DNA of 64,000 nt from DASXMT01 sp963755985 (GTDB lineage: Bacteria; Actinomycetota; Acidimicrobiia; Acidimicrobiales; RAAP-2), in assembly GCA_963755985.1 (NCBI GenBank), contig CAVWLO010000003.1, positions 558,001 through 622,000 of the forward strand, given 5' to 3'. The notes beneath the pieces were generated by a model. The model did no database searches, was not told the origin of the DNA, and saw only the letters and a program-made list of their open reading frames with translations. Positions 27,288 through 35,140 of the stretch are shown here, piece by piece. The position numbers and the translations under genes are program-made. Each line of letters starts with the position of its first letter. Within the stretch, counting starts at the first letter, position 1.

Positions 27288-27553
27288 TCTGGGCACACAT
27301 ATGGGTATCGGTGAGCGTGGCTGAGGTCGATTGACGCACGGGCACGAGAAGTGCAATACGCCGCACGAAGATCCCGGCACTCCGCTCCCGGCGGTCGACG
27401 CCGCATCCTCCACTACTGTGTGGCTACATCGTAGAAGCCGCCTGGAGCCAAGGATCGAGCCTTGCCGCTCGTGCATTCCAGGGGGGTGCGCCGGGCTATT
27501 CCGCCCGCCGGGCTTTCAACACCGGCCCCTGCGTTGCAGCGGTGCGACTGCCC

Positions 27554-27860
27554 TCACCGGCAAGCCTGCAGGACTACCAGGATCTTCTCCCCTACCAGCA
27601 CGAGGTTGATCGCTTGGCGAATCTGGTCAGGCTGACCGTGCACGCCTAGGCCATACGGCTGATCGAGCATTGCTAAGTCCGCCACGACAACGGTCATGAG
27701 CACAGCCACGGCTGGCAAGCGACGAGATCCGGCCGATTGGGAGCGTCGCGTAGTGGCCAGCGAGCAGAAGGAATACGAGAAAGGCGCCAACGTCGATCAC
27801 CACCCACAAGGCGGGAGGGATCCGCGGCACGGTGAAGAACAGCAGTCGTTGCCGCGATGG
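27554..27860 (-). pseudogene. Decayed membrane protein fragment (DUF4239-like)
   Basis: On the minus strand VPRIPPALWVVIDVGAFLVF in one frame is followed, after a frame change near 27720, by VLMTVVVADLAMLDQPYG in another. Together they resemble the last two helices and the LDrPf motif of DUF4239 (bestrophin-like) membrane proteins. No start region is found, so this is a remnant. The family assignment is tentative. Confidence 0.4.
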
Positions 27861-28057
27861 GCTGGCGTCGCTGATAAGGGTGGCCGAGCGCCCATAGGCT
27901 GATCCCTGTGCCGTCGTGCTCGTCGGGAGGGAGCAATGGTCGGCGCGAAGCTGGTCACCGAATCCGAGCGTGCGCGGCGCCTCCAGCGGGTTCCCGCGCT
28001 CCATCGATGGCCACTCGTCCTGGATCGAACGCATGTAGCAGACCAGCACATGGACGA

Positions 28058-28285
28058 TCACGCATGGCCCTCGTGGCCGCCAAGGGCAGATCGCACAGCG
28101 GCCAGGCGGTCGGAATCGACTCGCCACCACATCCATCGGCCACGCTTCTCGCCGACGAGCAGACCCGCATCGGCCAGGACCTTGGTGTGGTGGGAGATCG
28201 TCGGCTGGCTTCTGTCCAGCGGCGACTCCAGATCACAGGAGCAGATCTCGGTCTGGGAAGCGACGAGCGAGAGCAGTGGCAACCG
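28058..28285 (-). pseudogene. arsR: ArsR-type regulator fragment
   Basis: About 75 residues hold the C-terminal part of an arsenic-sensing ArsR repressor. The As(III)-binding EICSCDL motif is present, then the recognition helix SQPTISHHTKVLADAGLL and the winged RGRWMWWRV. The N-terminal 25-30 residues of a normal ArsR are missing at the right edge, exactly where a fragment of arsI on the other strand begins. The two genes are normally divergent and complete, so a deletion between them probably removed both 5' ends and the shared promoter. Confidence 0.7.
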
Positions 28286-28516
28286 GTGCCCACCGCGGTC
28301 GAAGAACAGGTCAGCTGTTGTTACGCCGTCCAGGACAAAGTATGGGTCAAGGGCCCCGATGGCGAGCTGTGGGAGATCTATGCCGTGCTCGCCGACGCCG
28401 AGATGCCGGTGGGCGAGCTGCGGGCGGTCGAGCCCTCCGGTGCCGCGTGCTGCGCGAGCCGACCCGACCTGGCCGTGGGCAGCCCGTTCCCAGGTGGCGC
28501 CGCATCCTGCTGTTGA
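28286..28516 (+). pseudogene. arsI: ArsI/CadI C-terminal fragment
   Basis: Reads VEEQVSCCYAVQDKVWV, then KGPDGELWEIYAVLAD, and ends at a CC pair before the TGA at 28514. The vicinal CC and the DKVWVxxPDG strand are diagnostic of ArsI/CadI, the vicinal-oxygen-chelate C-As lyase or cadmium-induced protein. The 75 residues N-terminal to this are absent, so the metal site is incomplete and the protein is not functional. It abuts the arsR fragment. Confidence 0.7.
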
Positions 28517-28555
28517 GCAATCCCGCGACTGACCGCGTCCTCAAGGTAGACGCCC

Positions 28556-29276
28556 GTGAGAGAGGCGCCTCTCGGGCGCCGGCTGTTCGCCGAGTTCCTA
28601 GGCAGTGCGTTCCTCGTCGCCATTGTCATCGGCTCGGGGATCGCCGCCCAACCGCTGTCACCGGGAGATACCGGGCTCCAGCTGTTCGAGAATGCCGCGG
28701 CGACCGCCGCCGGGCTGTTCGCCATCATCTTGGTGTTCGGCGTCCGGCGCCCACTTCAACCCGATCGTGTCCTTCGTGGACGCCGCCTTCGGTGGGCTCA
28801 GCTGGCGGGACGCTTCTGCCTATCTCCCTGCACAGGTATCCGGCTGCATCGGCAGGGGCATGGCCAACGTGATGTTCGCCGAGCCGGTCGTCAGTCTGTC
28901 TACCAAGCACCGGGCCAGCGGTCCGCACTTCCTCTCTGAGGTGGTGGCCACGTTGGGCTTGCTCTTGGTGGTCTTCGCTCTGGCCCGAAGCGGCCGCAGC
29001 CGGAACGCACCGGCGGCTATCGGCGCCTACATCGGCGCTGCGTACTCCTTCACCAGCTCCACCAGTTTCGCCAACCCCGCCATCACCGTCGGTCGCATGT
29101 TCTCCAACACCTTCGCCGGGATCGCCCCCTCATCGGCCCCCGTCTTCATCGCCGCACAAGTAGTGGGGGGCGTGGTGGCCGTCCTCGTCATCAAGACCCT
29201 CTACCCCGATGTCACGCCGGTCGAGGCGTCGAACATCGTCTTCCCTCATCACGAATCTGCAGAAGGAACCCCATGA
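28556..29276 (+). CDS. Aquaporin/MIP channel of the arsenic locus, interrupted by a frameshift
   Basis: Residues MREAPLGRRLFAEFLGSAFL to ILVFG lie in the GTG 28556 frame. SGAHFNPIVSFVDAAF and all that follows, including the second NPA box SFANPAITVGR, lie in the next frame. Deleting one C near 28743 joins them as VFGSGAHFNP and gives a 240-codon MIP channel. The first box is NP(I)V rather than NPA, as in AqpS-type aquaporins beside arsC. AqpS-like channels let arsenite made by ArsC leave the cell. The stop overlaps the arsC start by four bases. Confidence 0.72.
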
Positions 29277-29677
29277 CCGACCGACCAGTCGTCCTCTTCG
29301 TCTGCACCCACAACGCCGGTCGCAGTGTCGCCGGTCGAGTGCTGCTCGATCATTACGCCAAGGGTCGGATCGAGGTTCGCTCAGCAGGATCGGAGCCGGC
29401 CACCGAACTGAACCCTTCGATCATCGCGGTTCTTCGAGACCGTGGTCTCGATCCGTCCCGCGAGTTTCCCAAGCAGCTCACCGACGAGTCCGTGGGCGAT
29501 GCCGATGTGGTCGTCACCATGGGGTGCGGTGACGCGTGTCCCGTCTTTCCCGGCAAGCGGTACCTTGACTGGGAGCTCGAGGACCCTGCCGGATTGCCGG
29601 TCGAGTCGGTCGGCCCGATCGTCGACGACATCGACGCGAAGGTCCAATCACTGGTCGCCGAACTTCTGCCCTCGTAG
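29273..29677 (+). CDS. arsC: Arsenate reductase, low-molecular-weight phosphatase type
   Basis: A 134-residue thioredoxin- or mycoredoxin-linked arsenate reductase. The P-loop C-T-H-N-A-G-R-S is near residue 11, MGCGDACPVFPGKRYLDWELEDP carries the second and third redox cysteine region, and the general-acid aspartate lies in the EDP segment. Its ATG overlaps the aquaporin stop (ATGA), so the two are coupled. No ArsB or Acr3 pump gene is present, so detoxification would depend on the aquaporin, which is itself frameshifted here. Confidence 0.9.
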   Translation: MTDRPVVLFVCTHNAGRSVAGRVLLDHYAKGRIEVRSAGSEPATELNPSIIAVLRDRGLDPSREFPKQLTDESVGDADVVVTMGCGDACPVFPGKRYLDWELEDPAGLPVESVGPIVDDIDAKVQSLVAELLPS

Positions 29678-29704
29678 CCTTTCGGCATGGAACGCTACGT
29701 GGCC

Positions 29705-29830
29705 TGACCCATGCGCCGGTGTTGCCGGTCTTTGACGCCTTGGGGGCGAGACCGGTGAACGAGCGGAAGTGGGCCGCAGTCGGGAATCGCTCGGCTCGTC
29801 CCATGGTGGCAATGAGTGTCTAGTTCCGCC
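29705..29830 (-). mobile_element. IS110-family transposase fragment
   Basis: The minus strand reads LIATMGRAERFPTAAHFRSF and then TGLAPKASKTGNT. This is the start of the conserved C-terminal Transposase_20 domain of IS110 transposases (rFPtaahFrsfaGLaP). A TAG precedes it in frame and the sequence loses similarity after about 40 residues, so only a scrap remains. It marks past mobile-element activity beside arsC. Confidence 0.65.
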
Positions 29831-29905
29831 ATCGGACGCGACCCTGGGTACCGTTGAGAGTGAGTCGATGATGACTTCGACGCTCACACAGGAGGCAGTC
29901 TGGAT

Positions 29906-30259
29906 ATGCCGAACGACGACGCAGTAGATCGAAACCTTCAAGGTATGGACGATCTCGACTTCGTAGGATGGAACAACGCCGATTGGACCGGCGTCTTCGC
30001 TCACCATCACACCGACGATGTTCGAGTGGACTGGCAAGGACAGCCGCCGACCCACGGCATCGAGGAGCACATCGAGGCCATGAAGTCATACGTCGAACGG
30101 AGCGGAGGCGGTGCACCACCCCAGATCACGTCACACCCGATCAAGTTCGGGTCAGGAGAGTGGACCTGCGTCATCGGGGAGTTCGCCAATGGGGCCCGTA
30201 TGGTGACCGTAGCCAAGTGGAGCGATGGCGCCATCGCTGAGGAGTACATCTGGTCGTAG
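29906..30259 (+). CDS. SnoaL/NTF2-like protein
   Basis: A 117-residue single-domain protein: DDLDFVGWNNADWTGVFAHHHTDDVRVDWQG then THGIEEHIEAM, as in the SnoaL-like polyketide-cyclase/ester-cyclase family with an NTF2 cone fold. A strong AGGAGG lies 10 bases before the ATG. No partner enzyme is adjacent; it sits inside the accessory island. Function unknown. Confidence 0.75.
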   Translation: MPNDDAVDRNLQGMDDLDFVGWNNADWTGVFAHHHTDDVRVDWQGQPPTHGIEEHIEAMKSYVERSGGGAPPQITSHPIKFGSGEWTCVIGEFANGARMVTVAKWSDGAIAEEYIWS

Positions 30260-30313
30260 CTCACGGTCGCCGGGTCACAACGAGCGCCGTGGGCTGCGGC
30301 GCGACCCTCGATC

Positions 30314-30531
30314 ATGGACGCCTCTGCCGAGGCGTTCTACTGCGAGCCCGGACACTGCTGGCGCCTCGTGTACGAGCCAGACGGCAGCGGCCGGCCGACG
30401 CACTCCCCGGAGCCGGTCGAATGGCGACGGCGGTACCGACCAGGCGGGGCGAGTGGTTCGTGGTGGACAGTCGCGCCGGGCACGTCGATGACGAGCTGGT
30501 CGGCGTGCGCCGGTGTCAAGCACGCCAGTGA
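30314..30531 (+). pseudogene. Small Cys-containing protein, frameshifted (copy A)
   Basis: Begins MDASAEAFYCEPGHCWRLVYEPDGSG, then PTHSPEPVEWRRRY in frame. The conserved tail GEWFVVDSRAGHVDDE is in the next frame and ends at the TGA at 30529. One missing base near 30450 explains it. A second, more decayed copy lies at 34861-34984. I do not know the function. Confidence 0.5.
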
Positions 30532-30971
30532 CCGGCCCTAAGCCGGTCACGCAGCGCACGGGCTCACCCAGCCCGCAGTAAGGACAACGGGGTATCGGCA
30601 CGGGTCTTGCGCTGACTCATCGGTAAGTGCCTCGAAGAGAACGGCCCATGCACAGATCCAAGGGCCGTTCCCGTGACTTCAACTCCCGCCTCGGCCGGGG
30701 ATCGCTGTGCCTCGGATGCCGTTTCGGGTCGGCGATCAACGGGTAGCTGGTGGGGCACCACGCTTGTCAGTCACAACGTGGGTGACGCAGATCCCCGATA
30801 CCCCGATCGGGGATCTCGTCGCGTCATGAGGAACCAGGTCCGTGGTGAATGCTGGCGTGACTACCGCCCACTCAGGAAGGAAAATCCTACAGTGCGGTTT
30901 CTTCTTCGGCCGCCTTGGAAACCATAGGCCGAAGGATACGAAGTTCCGACTCATAAGGGGAGGCGATTCCG
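30532..30971. other. Non-coding stretch with one strong hairpin
   Basis: No supported gene. A perfect 9-bp inverted repeat GAACGGCCC/GGGCCGTTC at 30639-30647 and 30662-30670 may end the upstream transcript. The last 70 bases lead into the small membrane protein gene. Confidence 0.5.
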
Positions 30972-31136
30972 TTGCTGATATTGCTTGCATTGATTCTCGT
31001 CGCGGTATTCGTGGGCCTAGGTTTCGCCATCCATCTCTTGTGGTTGGTCGCAGCCGTCCTATTCGTGCTGTGGCTGATTGGCCTTGTCGTCGGACGTGGT
31101 GAGAGTGCTGGGAGCCGCCGCCTCTACCGTTGGTAA
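30972..31136 (+). CDS. Small hydrophobic membrane protein, 54 residues (copy A)
   Basis: TTG 30972 starts a 54-residue frame that reads LLILLALILVAVFVGLGFAI, then HLLWLVAAVLFVLWLIGLVV, and ends GRGESAGSRRLYRWstop. Two membrane helices precede a basic tail ending in RW. AGGGGAGG lies 8 bases upstream of the start. A copy of the same length lies at 35668-35832 with about 70 percent similar residues, which supports it as a real gene. Such mini-proteins are common in actinobacteria, often beside stress genes; function unknown. Confidence 0.72.
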   Translation: MLILLALILVAVFVGLGFAIHLLWLVAAVLFVLWLIGLVVGRGESAGSRRLYRW

Positions 31137-31219
31137 CTCGGCGTCAGTAACAGCTCCCGTTGCCTGCCCGAATAGACCGGAAAGGCGACTATCGCTGGCG
31201 TCAGCGTGGTACGAGACAC

Positions 31220-31528
31220 TCAGTGCATCACGACGGAAAGCACATTCGGGAAACCAAGGATGTCCATGACCCGCGCCTCCAAGTCCGATCGTGACGAGAG
31301 GGTGACGCGGTCAACTGACTCACTCAACTCACCGATAATGCAGTAGCCGCGAACGAAAATGTACTCTGCCGAGGTCGCGTCGATGAGGACCCGGTCCGGC
31401 CCGGCTGCTAACGCCTCAGCGATGGCTGCCTGCAGGGAAGGTATTGAAACCAGGTCGACCTCGCCTGCAATGGCGATGATTGCAGTGCTTCTGGCGTCGT
31501 CGAAGTAGGTGTTGCACTCAGCATCCAT
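31220..31528 (-). CDS. STAS-domain protein (anti-sigma factor antagonist-like)
   Basis: A 102-residue STAS fold: STAIIAIAGEVDLVSIPSLQ then GPDRVLIDATSAEYIFVRGYCII. In true SpoIIAA/RsbV proteins the loop after the third strand reads D-S-S-G with a phosphorylated serine. Here it is IFVRG, so the serine switch is missing and phosphorylation control is unlikely. The start overlaps the stop of the preceding gene on the same strand by 11 bases. It lies downstream of hsp20. Confidence 0.75.
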   Translation of the reverse strand: MDAECNTYFDDARSTAIIAIAGEVDLVSIPSLQAAIAEALAAGPDRVLIDATSAEYIFVRGYCIIGELSESVDRVTLSSRSDLEARVMDILGFPNVLSVVMH

Positions 31529-31850
31529 GATCGTCTTGCGCTCGACAGCGTGCGCAGAGGCGTCGGCCCCGCGCCAACCTCGTGGTGTCCCGTAACCCGC
31601 ATCTTTGGCAACGCAACCCTATGAACAAGCGGTCAGCATGGCGGTGTCTTCTCATTGGGGTCGCACGTTCGAGCAAAGCCTGCACGTCGCCTTTCAAGTT
31701 CCATACACCCGGCGCGATTCTCTCGACGAGGTCATACTCGATCAGGTCGTGAATGAGCGAAGGTAAACGAGCCCGCAGCCTGCGGCCCGTGGCGGCGCTC
31801 ACGGTGGCATCTCGAACTTGCGGCGGGGTGCCCGAGTGTTCGCTGACCAT
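31518..31850 (-). CDS. Protein of unknown function with C-terminal zinc-ribbon-like cysteines (copy A)
   Basis: A 110-residue protein. The block GRRLRARLPSLIHDLIEYDL then VERIAPGVWNLKGDVQALLER (about 22-63) looks like a small winged-helix fold. It is followed by C-x2-C...C-x2-C (RCQRCGLRD and LCARCRAQ). The same block recurs on the plus strand at 35874, where the gene is truncated. GGAGGTGG lies 5 bases before the ATG. It is followed by the STAS gene and preceded by hsp20. Family not recognised. Confidence 0.6.
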   Translation of the reverse strand: MVSEHSGTPPQVRDATVSAATGRRLRARLPSLIHDLIEYDLVERIAPGVWNLKGDVQALLERATPMRRHRHADRLFIGLRCQRCGLRDTTRLARGRRLCARCRAQDDHGC

Positions 31851-31886
31851 CTCGCCACCTCCTCATCCGGGAAGACCAAGGCGAGA

Positions 31887-31922
31887 GTCCCGGACGCAAC
31901 GAGGAGCCGCTGTGTCCGGGAC
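31887..31922 (-). terminator. Hairpin between hsp20 and the next gene
   Basis: GTCCCGGAC and GTCCGGGAC form a perfect 9-bp stem with an 18-base loop, 25 bases after the hsp20 stop. No T-tract follows. It may reduce read-through into the downstream genes. Confidence 0.45.
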
Positions 31923-31946
31923 ATCGCCCCCTCTAGTCCTCTGCCA

Positions 31947-32393
31947 TTAGCTCTTGAGTTCCTGCCGTTCGGATCGGGTGGTGACTTCGATCCGTCGTGG
32001 CTTGGCCTGCTCCGCCACCGGAATAGACAGGGTGAGAACGCCCACTTCGTAGTCGGCATGGATGTTGGCAGTATCCAGGTTCGTGCCGAGAAATACCTGG
32101 CGAGTAAAGGTACCGAATGGACGCTCGGTAATCACCGATTCGACCTCATCGGACTTTGGAGGAGCTGGACGTTCAGCCTTGATCGTCAAGACGTTCTCCT
32201 CAACCGTTAGCTCAATCGAATCGGCTTGAACTCCAGGTAGATCCAGGCGGATCAAGAACGAGTCGTCCTTCCGGTAGGCGTCCATGGGCATCGCCATCTG
32301 CCTACCACCGTTAGCACCGCCGACCTGGCTCGCCCACAGTTGCTGGAACAGTCGATCGACATCACGGAACGGATCGCTTCGGACAAGTGCCAT
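31947..32393 (-). CDS. Small heat shock protein, Hsp20/alpha-crystallin family
   Basis: A 148-residue ATP-independent chaperone. The alpha-crystallin domain covers about 38-135: MPMDAYRKDDSFLIRLDLPG, VEENVLTIKAERP, and the C-terminal GVLTLSIPVAE. The tail lacks a clear I-x-I motif. AGGAGG lies 8 bases before ATG 32393; an earlier in-frame ATG at 32441 has no such site. A CIRCE operator about 75 bases upstream points to HrcA repression and heat induction. It lies in the accessory island, so it is not the core hsp20 by position. Confidence 0.92.
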   Translation of the reverse strand: MALVRSDPFRDVDRLFQQLWASQVGGANGGRQMAMPMDAYRKDDSFLIRLDLPGVQADSIELTVEENVLTIKAERPAPPKSDEVESVITERPFGTFTRQVFLGTNLDTANIHADYEVGVLTLSIPVAEQAKPRRIEVTTRSERQELKS

Positions 32394-32460
32394 GACAACT
32401 ACCTCCTGCTTTGCTGTCTTGTACGCTCCCTTTTTTGCCACCCCTTTCGGGACTCAAACC

Positions 32461-32883
32461 TCATCTTAGCACTCTCATGCCGCGAGTGCTAGCGAACCAG
32501 GCCAGGGGTTTAAGGCTGCGCCGACCAGGCCAGGGGTTTGAGGCATGCGCGGACCAGGCCATCGCCGAGGCTGCGCGAGCAGCTCGAGCCCACCGAATGG
32601 GAGCGGGAGACTGGCGGCGCAAGGTCGGGAAGGTAGGCGCCCTGGAGCCGCGGTAGGTGCGACGCTGCTCCAACAACTTGGCCTTGTGAGCGGTGAACTC
32701 TTCGTCAGACATGGCACCGGAGTCGTGCAGGCTTGCCAACTTCGCGATCTCATCGGCGGCGCTGGCGACGTTGGTCACCGGCGCAGCTTCGTCAAGGCAC
32801 GGCACGCTTTTGGCCGCGAGGAATGGTTGCAGCTTCCCCCTGACGGCGGCACCGGGCTTGCCGGGTACCTGATAGGGGGCCAC
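32461..32883 (-). CDS. SHOCT-domain protein with doubtful ends
   Basis: The middle of the frame, AADEIAKLASLHDSGAMSDE then EFTAHKAKLL, is a clear SHOCT domain, a short helical module found at the C-terminus of actinobacterial proteins. The remaining 60 codons run through a 26-bp direct repeat (CCAGGCCAGGGGTTT at 32496 and 32522) and through the CIRCE operator, so the natural stop seems lost. Upstream, LGAKLTIQLKDGN continues in frame beyond the GTG at 32883, so the N-terminus is also uncertain. A decayed gene is likely. Confidence 0.55.
   Translation of the reverse strand: MAPYQVPGKPGAAVRGKLQPFLAAKSVPCLDEAAPVTNVASAADEIAKLASLHDSGAMSDEEFTAHKAKLLEQRRTYRGSRAPTFPTLRRQSPAPIRWARAARAASAMAWSAHASNPWPGRRSLKPLAWFASTRGMRVLR
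32466..32492. promoter_or_regulatory. CIRCE operator (HrcA binding site)
   Basis: TTAGCACTC-N9-GAGTGCTAG matches the CIRCE consensus TTAGCACTC-N9-GAGTGCTAA at 17 of 18 bases, with the exact 9-base spacer. It lies upstream of hsp20 (leftward), placing that gene under HrcA control. Confidence 0.9.
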
Positions 32884-33009
32884 GTTGCCGTCTTTGAGCT
32901 GGATGGTCAGCTTCGCTCCAAGTGTCTGACTCGCCCTCGCAGAGCACGACGCGTTGGCGCTGATGGTCCCGCCAGACGCCGTACAGAGGATCAGGTTGGG
33001 CCAACTCGG

Positions 33010-33551
33010 ACCAAGGTGCTACTCCTCGGTTTGCTCCAACTTCGGCGACGGTGGTCTTGCTCGGTCTGCCGGGTTGCGGTCGATCCCTCCAAACTTGATC
33101 GCCTGCCCGAGCGCGGCCGTGGGCACGGCGACCCAACGGCGGGCCGACGCCGGGGCGCGGCCCTCGGCCAGCCAGGCGGTGTACATCCGGTCGATGTCCT
33201 GCGTCGTCAGGTCGGCGACGAGCATGTTGCCGAACCGCGGACGGAGCCGGTTGTCAACGACCCGCCGCTTCTCCGAGATGGTCCGGGGCGCGCCACCGCG
33301 GGCCGCTTTCTGATCCAGGTGTCGGTCGAGCAGAGCGCCCACCGTTCGGTCCCGCTTCACCCCTGCCGGGGCCTCGCCGATCAGTTCACGGAGCCCGCCG
33401 ACGCGCAGCGGTCTGCTTTCCCCGGAACGTCCGTTCCGTCACTTGCGTTCGGCGCCGTCGTCGGTCATGAACCTCACCGCCAGACAGCGGGCGCCCGCTT
33501 CATGCTGCTGTTGCCGTAGGTCCCCGATCGTGTCGCCGTGCTGGTTGCCAT
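33010..33551 (-). pseudogene. Tyrosine integrase N-terminal remnant (copy A)
   Basis: From ATG 33551 the minus strand reads MATSTATRSGTYGNSSMKRA, then hits stops after two small deletions. In a third frame it gives MKRDRTVGALLDRHLDQKAA, TISEKRRVVDNRLRPRFGNM and LTTQDIDRMYTAWLAEGR. This is the SAM-like core-binding domain of a phage-type integrase. The catalytic half is absent. It closely matches the integrase remnant at 36140-37260. Both have the 5' half of a tRNA-Ser gene next to their start. Confidence 0.75.
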
Positions 33552-33578
33552 CAGATCGTCTCCTGTCTGTACGTCGTC

Positions 33579-33732
33579 TCCTGTCTGTACGCTGTCCTTC
33601 GTGCGAGTCGAGTCGACCTGATGTGGGGGGATTTGGGATCCTGGGGTTTCGGCCCCGTTCCAGGCTCAAAAATGGTACTTGGCCTGCTACGGAGAGGGTG
33701 CGAGAGCGGCCGAATCGGACTCACTGCTAATG
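33579..33732. repeat. Element end, copy A: integrase leader plus 5' half of tRNA-Ser(GCT)
   Basis: These 154 bases are nearly identical to 37270-37423. Positions 33691-33732 repeat the first 41-42 bases of tRNA-Ser(GCT) up to the anticodon loop and the start of its 3' stem (GGAGAGGGTGCGAGAGCGG ... CACTGCTAATG), with one extra G. The match stops at 33732, where non-tRNA sequence begins, so this tRNA copy is dead. Confidence 0.88.
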
Positions 33733-34086
33733 CGATGAAGTCGCAGATTCGGTGCGATTTGAGACTCCATAACGTGGTCTGACCTGCATATTCTCCGAAC
33801 CGCTGAACTGGATCCCTGGCCGTCTTTTCCAAAAGATTTGGGAGACATTTGGGATCGGCGTCGGACTCACTGCCAGACTCACTGACCCTCCCCCTTCGTG
33901 ACCCACCTCAGGCAAAGGCGCTCGGCAATGAGAGCCCGAGCGCACGAAGACCCCGGCTGCGAAGGACCGGGTCTGTCGCCTCAAGCCAAGCTGACGTGCG
34001 GGGGTCGCGCTGGACCCTCACAGTCCGTTCTGAGCACGATCTCCCCGGCCCTGGCGGTTTTCCTGCTAAAGAGCCATAGTTTGGGA
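33733..34086. other. Non-coding stretch between the tRNA half and the cyclase gene
   Basis: No supported gene. The 13-mer TCGGACTCACTGC, identical to the anticodon-arm part of tRNA-Ser(GCT), recurs at 33861-33873 and could be a secondary attachment core. Confidence 0.45.
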
Positions 34087-34839
34087 GTGGCGAAAGAACC
34101 GCTCGATTGGGAGGCTCTACTCGTCAAGGGCTACGAACCCCTGAAGGTCGCGCAACGCATCTTTCGTTGGCTTCCTCACGATCCCCGCTGCAAGCTTTGC
34201 TTGAACCCCTTTGGCGGTGTGGGCGGCAAAATGGTCGGCTTCGTGGGGCGCAAGCCCTACCGCAAGAACCCGAACATCTGTCAGTACTGCTTCGATCATC
34301 TGCCGACGGGAGGCATCGAGATCGACATCGGAGTTGTCTTCGCTGACGTGCGAGCTTCGACAGCTCTGGGTGAGCAGTCAGACGCCACTACGTTCGCCGA
34401 GCGTCTGAACGAGTTCTATGCCACAGCAACGAAGGTGCTGATTCACAATGAAGGCATTGTCGACAAGCTGATCGGCGACGAAGTGATGGGTCTCTTCATC
34501 CAGGGTCTCGCCGGACCCGAATATCGACGCAAGGCAGCGATTGCCGCTGTCGAACTGGCCTCGAAGGTCACCGAACTGCCTCTCGGTGTCGCTGCCAACG
34601 CGGGTGTCGCTTTCGTCGGCAATGTGGGATCGGGAACCGTATTGGACTTCACCGCGCTGGGCGATGCCGTCAATGTTGGTGCTCGCCTTCAGGCCCACGC
34701 GTCACCAGGCGAGGTTGTGCTTGCAGCTTCGCTTTACCCGCTGATTGAGGCAGAGTACCCAGAAGGCCGCCCCGATCGGATAGCCATACGTGGCCGGGAC
34801 CAACAAGTTGACGTTGTGGTTTTGACGTCGCCCGCGTAA
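34087..34839 (+). CDS. Class III adenylate/guanylate cyclase with N-terminal Cys pairs
   Basis: About 250 residues. The N-terminal CKLCLNPFGG and NICQYCF pairs look like a zinc-binding module. They lead directly into a class III cyclase domain: VVFADVRASTALGE has the first metal aspartate, IVDKLIGDEVMGLF the second, and ALGDAVNVGARLQ the Asn and Arg that hold the transition state. All key residues seem present, so an active cAMP or cGMP synthase is plausible. GTG 34087 or TTG 34081 is the start; the ribosome site is weak. It sits between the two tRNA half copies, as cargo of element B. Confidence 0.82.
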   Translation: MAKEPLDWEALLVKGYEPLKVAQRIFRWLPHDPRCKLCLNPFGGVGGKMVGFVGRKPYRKNPNICQYCFDHLPTGGIEIDIGVVFADVRASTALGEQSDATTFAERLNEFYATATKVLIHNEGIVDKLIGDEVMGLFIQGLAGPEYRRKAAIAAVELASKVTELPLGVAANAGVAFVGNVGSGTVLDFTALGDAVNVGARLQAHASPGEVVLAASLYPLIEAEYPEGRPDRIAIRGRDQQVDVVVLTSPA

Positions 34840-34860
34840 TCCACGACCTCCGAGTCTGGG

Positions 34861-34984
34861 GCTTTGTCGCGCATCCCGAGCCGGTCGAGTGGCGGGACGG
34901 TACTGGACCCGGCTGGGCAAGTGGTTTGTGGTCGCCTCGTACGCTCGCCATGTCGATAACGAGTGTGGTCGGCCTGGTACGTAA
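34861..34984 (+). pseudogene. Small protein, frameshifted (copy B)
   Basis: HPEPVEWR in one frame is followed, after one missing G near 34897, by GRYWTRLGKWFVVASYARHV in the next, ending at the TAA at 34982. It matches the C-terminal half of the gene at 30314-30531, but the two copies are broken at different points, which implies independent decay. Confidence 0.5.
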
Positions 34985-35140
34985 GCGCCGACGCGGCGAT
35001 CAGCGAAGCACATCCTTGGTGTTGCTACGTCTGTCGCTTCCCTTCTGCGCCCTCAGAGAGTTTCCGTTTGAGGAAAGCCTCGTGCGGGGACACATCCCTT
35101 CGTCAACCGCACGGAAGTCGTCTGTCACTAGTCAACATCC

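Noticed and set aside
33691..33732. A second functional tRNA-Ser gene
   Set aside because: The match ends in the anticodon arm; no variable arm, T-arm or 3' acceptor strand follows, and the acceptor region has an extra G.
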